A stretch of 64,000 nucleotides of DNA from Norana najaformis. Taxonomy: Eukaryota > Annelida > Clitellata > Crassiclitellata > Hormogastridae. The stretch lies in the NCBI GenBank assembly GCA_964023275.1, contig OZ029921.1:5398455-5462454 (forward strand), read 5' to 3'. Below the pieces are notes generated by a model, which worked only from the letters and a program-made list of their open reading frames with translations, ran no database searches and was not told the origin of the DNA. The position numbers were made by a program, and so were the translations under genes. This document shows, piece by piece, positions 57,165-64,000 of this stretch (position 1 is the first letter of the stretch; every line of letters starts with the position of its first letter).

Positions 57165-57672
57165 ACCAAGTCACAAGTCAAAAAGAATTACAAATTCATA
57201 AGTCAAAGAGCATTACAAATTCATCAGTCAAAAAGAATTACAAATTCATAAGTCAAAAAGAATTACAAATTCATAAGTCAAAAAGCATTACAAATTCATC
57301 AGTCAAAAAGAATTACAAATTCATAAGTCAAAAAGAATTACAAATTCATAAGTCAAAAAGCATTACAAATTCATAAGTCAAAAAGCATTACAAATTCATA
57401 CATCAAAGAGCATTGCAAATTGATCAGGCAAAAAGCCTTACAAATTCATAAGTCAAAGAGCATTGCAAATTCATCAGGCAAAAAGCCTTACAAATTCATA
57501 AGTCAAAGAGCATTACAAATTCATAAGTCAAAAAGAATAACAAATTCGTAAGTCAAAAAGAATAACAAATTCAAAAGTCAAAAAGAATTACAAATTCATA
57601 AGTCAAAAAGAATTACAGATTCGTAAGTCAAAAAGAATTACAAATTCATTAGTCAAAAAGCATTACAAATTT
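57165..57672. repeat. 25-bp minisatellite
   Basis: About 20 copies of TCAAAAAGAATTACAAATTC plus ATAAG, with GAATT/GCATT and CATAAG/CATCAG variants. It lies between two arrays of an unrelated longer repeat. Confidence 0.95.
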
Positions 57673-57819
57673 TGTCAACAGCCTGTTACAACTATTCAAA
57701 ATTGTTGGAGGTAATTTTAATTTTACGTCTCTTGGGTTGGCCTATGAAGGTTGGTTGCATGTTAAGTATTTATCAGGGAGTCATATGGCATGTCTTACTC
57801 TTAATTACCAGTCAGGTAG

Positions 57820-58150
57820 TCAGTTGTGTATATTTAAGTTATATTCTTAATCATTGGTCAAGGAGTCAACTGTTGTGCATCTAAGTCATATTCTTAATCA
57901 CCAGTCAAGCACTGATCAAGGACTCAACTGTTGTGCATCTAAGTCATAATCTTAATCACCAGTCAAGTACTAAGCTGAGTCAATTGGATGTCTTATTCTT
58001 CCTCATCTGTCCAGGAGTCACATGTGTATATTTAAGTCATATTCTTAATCACCAGTCAAACACTTTTCCAGGAGTCAATTTGTGCATGGCCTAAGTGATA
58101 TTCTTAATCCCCTGTCAGCACTTTTCGTTAAGTCAATTAGTTTTGCATGA
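57820..58150. repeat. Degenerate 55-70 bp repeat, right array
   Basis: ATATTCTTAATCACCAGTCAA, TGTGCATCTAAGTCATA and AGGAGTCAAC units, the same family as 55790-56110. Confidence 0.8.
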
Positions 58151-58780
58151 CTAGGTGATGCCTTTCAGCCCGGAGCCTGATGTGCGTGTCGTGCAAAGGC
58201 AGAATAAGGTTTCGTCTGACGCGGCACCTTGCTGTGCTGCGGCTACAAGAGAAACAACCCCTTCTCGTGCCAGAAATCACTCAACCCTGCCCACTCAGGT
58301 GTTGACGTCGTCTTTTCGCAAAACTTGGACAGCATATTAGCGCCACGTATTTATAAGCTGCTTTTGGAAAAGTGAAGCGATGCACAACATTTGTCCATCT
58401 GTGACTTAGCATCCTGGGCTGCAGTCACCGAGCACTCGATCCTCTGCTGTTGTGTGGATGCAACGTTTATCTGTTTTCCTAACACGCGCTGTGATCTGCC
58501 TGCTGTGCTGGACTCGGCGTCGATGCAGCCGGATTTTTGGACAGTATGGTTGAGGCGGATCGCGCGCATGTCTCGAGGAACCGGGCGTCCGTTCGTCCCG
58601 TTTCACGTGGATTATTTATTGGATGATGCTTCAGACCGGCGCTTATTTCTGTTCGGATCTGTTCTGGTCATTCGTTCCTTTGAAACGGAAACAATTGATG
58701 AGTTGAGATGGTTTGGTTGGATCTGTCTGCCGTTGCACGCTTGGAATGATCGCAAATCGGCTGTTGGTTGAAAATCCCGT
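58150..58780. other. CpG-richer island with open frames, possible alternative promoter or exon
   Basis: The sequence shifts abruptly to higher GC and CpG (GTGCGTGTCGTGCAAAGGC, ACGCGGCACC, CGGATCGCGCGCATG). A 126-codon plus-strand frame (58391-58771) and a 61-codon frame (58155-58340) are open, but neither has a recognised domain. A TGACGTCGTC site is at 58303. An alternative liprin-alpha promoter is one reading. Confidence 0.35.
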
Positions 58781-60559
58781 GGCAAGCAATCCGTCGATTG
58801 CAGACTAATGTCAGTGTTTGGTCAGTAGTCATGGAACAAGAGATCAGTTTGGTTACTGAGGGTCACCTAAGAAGCGCTAAGTGAATCTCTGGTTACATTG
58901 GGTTATGTGTTAATCTGAGTGGCAGTAAAATGGCTGCTAATTTGTTTGTAGTCACTGTTAACGTTGTGAATAGATGCTGTTCAAGCTCAGATTCTGCAGA
59001 AAGCCAGTTTGAGTTATGTAAACAGTGATTGATGGTTCAGATTTGTAAGAATGCGAATATCTTTGGATTAGACAGATACAGCTGCGATTGCTTCTTATGC
59101 TGTTGAATATGATTCCCTGATTGGTTCTGTTACACATACGATGGTCATCATTCTAAGCAATCCTACAGAGGTGTGGATATCAGCTGGCTCAGTTTCATCA
59201 ATCGGGATTCCTCATGTCACCACTAGAGACAATTGTTTTCTACAGGGGGAATTTTCATCCCTTATGGGTATTGATTTTCACAACTGGTTTTCTGGGGGTG
59301 GGTTAATATGGGAATCAGTTTATGTCAAGTTGGGTTAAGTGATAAAGAGTTTATGTTAGTGGAGGCAGTTAGGTGTCTCAAATTATTGGAATGGGATGGT
59401 CAAAGTTTAGAGCTGTGATGAAAGGTTTTTGCTGGTCTGTCAGAAATTCAGTGAAGAACTGGTGGTAAATGCATAGCAAACATGGCCAAGTCATAATGTG
59501 AATGGTTATATAAGTGGTGTGAATGAACTTAATTGCAAAGGATTATACTTACATATTTTTCTTCAAGTCTGAGATTAGTCAAGTTTTATTCTGCTTGCTT
59601 TGCTTGCCATACAAGTGTTGAAAATCATTGCAAGAAGGAGGTGATTGGTTGAGGCAATGCACAATGACAGCAGAAATTATGCTATTTAAAGTCAGCAAGA
59701 TATATTCAAAGAGCTGAACCACACTGTCAGAAAAATCTGCAAATTCCCTAAGCTGATGTGAGTGTGATAGAGTTGATTAAATATTCAGTTTTGGCTGTTC
59801 AGGTGTGTTTCATGTAAGAGAGATATTCTAAGCCTCGTTTCTGTCAGCTGCATGGAAATCCCAAGTAAGACCTGCGCTGAAGTTGCAGTCATATGAGACA
59901 GTATTCAAAGTTGTTCTGCTATCGAGGACCACGTAGCAGACATCTGGAAACTGCTCTCAGAGTTTCACCAAAGATATTTGAAAAATGAACTATGAAAGTA
60001 ATTTCTGTGCCTAAGTTATAGTGTAGAAGTATTCAGAAAGTGTTCCAAAACTCAGAGTTGTTCAGAATGTGCTTTGAAACCTGGTGATCGAAGCTGTCTG
60101 CTTCTCTGTTCTTGAAATGTAAACTTGTGTGAGGGAAACCAAAGCAAGACTTTTTGTCGTTATTGAGCCAGGAATGTAAAGCTAGGATCTCTTTTTTCAC
60201 TGTAATTAGTCTGGTACAGACTGGATAATGGATAAAGGAAGAAAACGGGGCTACAAAGATGTCCAAAGAGAGGGCACAGAACAGAGAAGAGTGGGGTTGT
60301 TTGATTCTTGGACCTGCCTAAGGGCAGAACACTGAAGAAGAAAGTCTGGTTTGAAACCACCAGGTCATCGAACCATCGTTATGGTTTGATCTACTGCGAC
60401 TTCAACTGGACCAAGCCAAGATTCTGTCATTGATGTGCAGCTTTACCTAGTATTGACCATCAGTGTGTTGTTAGAATGGGCTGCAGAAGTTCTTCAATTA
60501 GATTGGATTCCATCGATTTTTCTGCTGTGAATTAGCGGCCACATGTGTGTGACAAGTTC

Positions 60560-60790
60560 TATTGGTAATAGCCCTTGAAATTATCACCCGGAAGATTCGC
60601 TCCGCCGTCGCTGATGTCAACTTCATTTCCGTGAGCATTGGTCAGTCGTCTTGCTGTTCCTCTCCAGAGAGATTCCCCTGCCCCGGACTGAATGAAACCT
60701 CATCGGCCGTCACGGTCCGTTTGATTGGCCGTCACGCGTCAGCGATCCAGCGCAATGGGTAGTTTTGGCCAAGCAGCCGGTCTGAGATTT
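60560..60790. other. Second CpG-richer island
   Basis: CCCGGAAGATTCGCTCCGCC, an ETS-like CCGGAAG core, an inverted CCAAT (GATTGG near 60722) and GTCACGCGTCAGCG give promoter-like composition. No domain-bearing ORF is present. Confidence 0.3.
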
Positions 60791-61727
60791 TATTTCAGCG
60801 TAAGTAGTGCAAAACGTTTCTGCATTCAGGTACATTCCTGTATCTTTGTATTCATATTTGGGCAGGTTCAGGTTTCAGTTCAGGGCAAAGGCAATGGCTG
60901 TTTGGTGATGCACGTTGATGCATGCATTCCTCCTTTGGTCCATTCCTACGCTGGTGATACATACTTACAGATACTTGCCAATGTAGAGTCATTCAAACAC
61001 TGTCTTTAAGAGCCATATGCATCAAGAACCACCTTACAAGAATGAGTTTGTTTTCTGGAGCTAAACGAATCTTGCGATCCATGCCCCTGACCAACTGTAT
61101 TATATCAGAATTGTGTTTAACAAAGCATGTTGTAATGAGTCTCCGGTGTATACAGATATATATATGTATGCTGTATGCGGGACTTAGATGTATACATACA
61201 GTTATGTACACATACCATGTGCAATACTCATGCACGTGCTTACAGCTCGTGAGGCTTTCTGTTTAGGTATGTTCTAGTGTCATTATCTTTAAGTGATTTG
61301 CTTTGATGGTTTAATTTGTAGTATTTCTACTTTGACAGATTCCTATTTTCATACATTCCTAATTTGGTGCAATTCCTGTTTAGGTATATTTCTGCTTACT
61401 GGTGTGTTACTGGTAATTCTTATGCAAATGGTTGTCTGTCTGGATGGTTGTTGGGCAATGTATTTGTGTTGATTCATGTTTGAATTGGTTCCACTTTTTG
61501 TTCCATGATTATAAGCATGGTAAACTGAAGCTTACTAATGCTGGCTGACCTGTTTGCATCAAGATTAGTAATGCTGAGAGCTTTTTGAGACTTTTTAGAC
61601 TTTTAATAACTGGTAGTTTAGATTTTTCTGAACGTCTCACAGGTGCTGGGGACTTATACATGTTTGCGATCATACAAGTCCATTTTTGACAGCCTGTGCA
61701 GAACAGACATGGCACAAGAGGCAGGGT

Positions 61728-61910
61728 AATCTAATCTAATCTAATCTTATCTAATCTAATCTAATCTTATCAAAAGACTTCTATAGCACCGCTATCATAA
61801 CGCCCAAGACATCAGTTGAAGGTTGCAACCTTCAAGTGAAAATCACAATCAGAATCATAGCTTGTTGGAGAAGCCGGGTTAAATTCGAGTAGGTCAGGGA
61901 AACCAAAAGC
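61728..61910 (-). mobile_element. LINE 3' end with (ATTAG)n tail, minus strand
   Basis: Nine TAATC/TTATC units (reverse of ATTAG), then GACTTCTATAGCACCGC and GCCCAAGACATCAGTTG. Upstream of it on the minus strand, GGTTTCCCTGACCTAC parallels the coding end seen at 17430. Confidence 0.8.
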
Positions 61911-63944
61911 CAGACTACGTAGGGTAAGGTAATGTGTTACATGCCTTTGTTTTGTCATCAGTAATTGTCAGATGGATGTTCATGGGGTTGGAATAAAATC
62001 ATCCTGCCAAACAACAGTCCAGCATATTCATCCAGAGCATTTATATAGCACATCTTAAAGATTCCTACTCAGGAGGCACTCCCAGCCCAGCCCTGGCAAA
62101 AGAGAACAGTTCTAGGTAGTGTTATTTCTGCATTTATCAAGCACCACTATCTAATGTCTAAGCATCAATAGATGTTGTGAGTGATTGACTTGCTCAAGGT
62201 ACCTACACAGTAACCTGGTAGATGGTCCAACCACTGAGAAAATACAACGTTGCTTTGCTGAAGTGTGTGCAGAATGGACAAGTTCACCTTGGGTCAGTGA
62301 GCATATGTTGATATCAAATCATCGTTTGCATCTGATGCAAAGGAGACCAAACCTCTAGCACAAAGGTTAATGACTGATGCAAAGCCTAAGCCGTTCGTAT
62401 TGTTGTGTGCACGCCTGAGCACTGAACTGAAGCTTATGGATGTTTTCTTGAACAAATTGTTGGGTCAGAGTGCGGCTTAAACGTCCTGTGATGCGGCACT
62501 CGAGGAGACATCTGGCGACATAAAGACGACACTTTGCCTGTCATTACAATCCTCAGGGATGCAATTAAGTCTGTGAAGGACAAGAGGTCGCAGGATTTCA
62601 GAGGTGAGGTGCCTTTGCCTGTCAGAGTAAGTTCAGATGTCACTGCTTATTCCGTGGACACATGCAGTGCAAAGTTTGCGACTGCTGTTGTGTCGAGGTC
62701 TGAAATTGCATCGGAGTCACAAAATTCTCATGTATGAGCCGTTTTGCTGACTGGATGACTGACCAAAGGAGGTCTGATGATGTGTAAGTATCAACTATTT
62801 GTCATCAAATCAGTCATTAGTGAGTCAACCAATTAATAAAACTGACTGACTGACTGGCACTGGCTAATTGGGGTACACAGTAGTTTAGTAGTTGATGGAC
62901 TCTGAACCCAGAGATCAGGGTTAAAATTCCTACCAAGACAGAAATTTCAGGATTTCTGTTTCACTAGGATCTTTTTCAAAGTCAGATACAAAATGAGAAC
63001 ATCAGCAATACACTCTCACTGGTAAGACCAGACTGCAAGGGAAGGACAGGCCACCCCTTTTTCATATACCGAGGCTAAGAAATTGAAACACTTCATACCT
63101 TGGCTGCCTCACGGGTTGCCTTAAGGAACTGCTTTTCCTTCCTTAGCTGACTTATTTTACCGTGGATGTGGAATTGCGTTGGACCTCAGCAGCGATTGGT
63201 ATTTGTTGTTGATCAACCTGGGTCCATCGATGACAGAAGAAAGGCCTGCTGCTTGATTGATTGATTGACTTGCTGATTGGCCTCTTGAGCAATTGAGTGA
63301 CATATTGATCAGCTAAGTGCTTGCACAACTGCACAGGTGGTATGTCTAGTAACTACCAGCGCTAATGTCACAAAAATGCTTGTTTGCATCTTAATAATTG
63401 TCTGATAGTAAAGCATTATCGTTGTTGCTACATTCTGGGCTTTTGCACTACCTGGTAATCAGACAAAGAGTGTTGCTGTGTGTGGTTTCAAATTACGTTA
63501 ACATCTGTTGTTAGCAGACATTTCTGTTTTGACTGTCACTGAGTGATTGATCATTTTATGTAGCGCATGTGATGTTTCCTTTCCTTTTCATATCGATTCA
63601 TTGATTTCAGTTATTCTAGCCAGTTGATTGATTTTGGCTAAGCTATTGTTGATGTTGTCCTGGCTTTAAAATTTTGTCTGTTCATCTCTCCAGTGTTTGC
63701 CCCAAACTGTATTTCTCCTTCTTCTCAGAAGGAGAGGGATGAGAGATTGCAGAAGAGGATTATTGGGGGAGAAGTGTCAGAGCAGATTAACCTGATAGAT
63801 AAGTTTAAGTTGTTTGTCATTTATGCTGTTGTCAAAGCTCAAGGAACTTAGAGATGAATGATTGGTGCTAATCCAGATGAACCTAGATAAAGTTAGGTTT
63901 TAAGTCTATTGTTATTGTTGTCATCTAGTCTCTTTGTAATCTGG

Positions 63945-64000
63945 AGACTTCTACAGAAGACTTCTACAGTGCTGTTATCATAATACACAAGACATCAATT
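63945..64000 (-). mobile_element. LINE 3' end, minus strand, cut by window edge
   Basis: GACTTCTACAGTGCTG, TTATCATAATACACAAGAC and ATCAATT mirror the terminus at 49540. The rest lies outside the window. Confidence 0.65.

Larger units (their letters stand above)
51180..64000 (+). other. Probable first intron of liprin-alpha
   Basis: I looked for the next conserved liprin exon (it should open with a coiled coil continuing in phase 0) and found none. The stretch contains SINEs, satellites, a short acidic minus-strand ORF and two CpG-richer islands, listed separately. Confidence 0.5.

Noticed and set aside
57165-57672. CRISPR-like array (25-bp repeats)
   Set aside because: Units are contiguous with no unique spacers, and the DNA is eukaryotic.
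61728-61765. Telomere-like repeat (TAATC)n
   Set aside because: Short, internal, and attached to a LINE 3' end as its tail; not the animal TTAGGG repeat.
62534-62737. 67-codon frame beginning MPVITILRDAIKS as a liprin exon
   Set aside because: No liprin-like coiled-coil residues; the phase and splice sites do not support joining to 51179.

Overview
The window is animal (metazoan) nuclear DNA: AT-rich, with genes split by phase-consistent GT-AG introns and surrounded by retrotransposon remains and satellites. The gene set (EPS8, RIC3, liprin-alpha, a zinc-finger/Dicer-type helicase), the many CR1/L2-like LINE 3' ends and the tRNA-derived SINEs suggest a marine lophotrochozoan, perhaps a gastropod mollusc. 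That taxonomic guess is an inference of moderate to low confidence.

Layout. (1) 0.7-3.9 kb, minus strand: first coding exons of a protein with seven U1/JAZ-like zinc fingers running into a DExD/H helicase; the rest lies off the left edge. (2) 4-7.2 kb: LINE and SINE relics. (3) 7.2-30 kb, plus strand: a complete EPS8-like gene, 14 coding exons whose splice phases join into a 594-codon frame: a DPYRRN(D/E) heptad repeat, a PTB domain, the EPS8 middle region and a terminal SH3 with nothing after it. (4) 30-36.9 kb: an (AT)n tract, two minisatellites and a decayed, tandemly repeated protein-like block with a segmental duplication. (5) 36.9-37.4 kb, minus strand: three in-phase exons of an unidentified gene lying head-to-head with RIC3. 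(6) 38.1-43.2 kb, plus strand: a complete RIC3 gene (367 codons, two membrane segments, coiled coil, acidic tail), with a partial exon duplication and a hAT-type MITE just after the stop. (7) 43.9-50.9 kb: retroelement relics, including a 275-codon LINE reverse transcriptase fragment, and a candidate promoter. (8) 50.9-51.2 kb, plus strand: first coding exon of liprin-alpha; the remaining 12.8 kb is probably its first large intron, with a 25-bp minisatellite, SINEs, a short acidic ORF and two CpG-richer islands.

The genes are not an operon. EPS8 (actin/receptor signalling), RIC3 (nicotinic receptor chaperone) and liprin-alpha (presynaptic scaffold) act in different complexes; I infer no pathway from their proximity. 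Exon borders were set by hand from reading frame and splice motifs.
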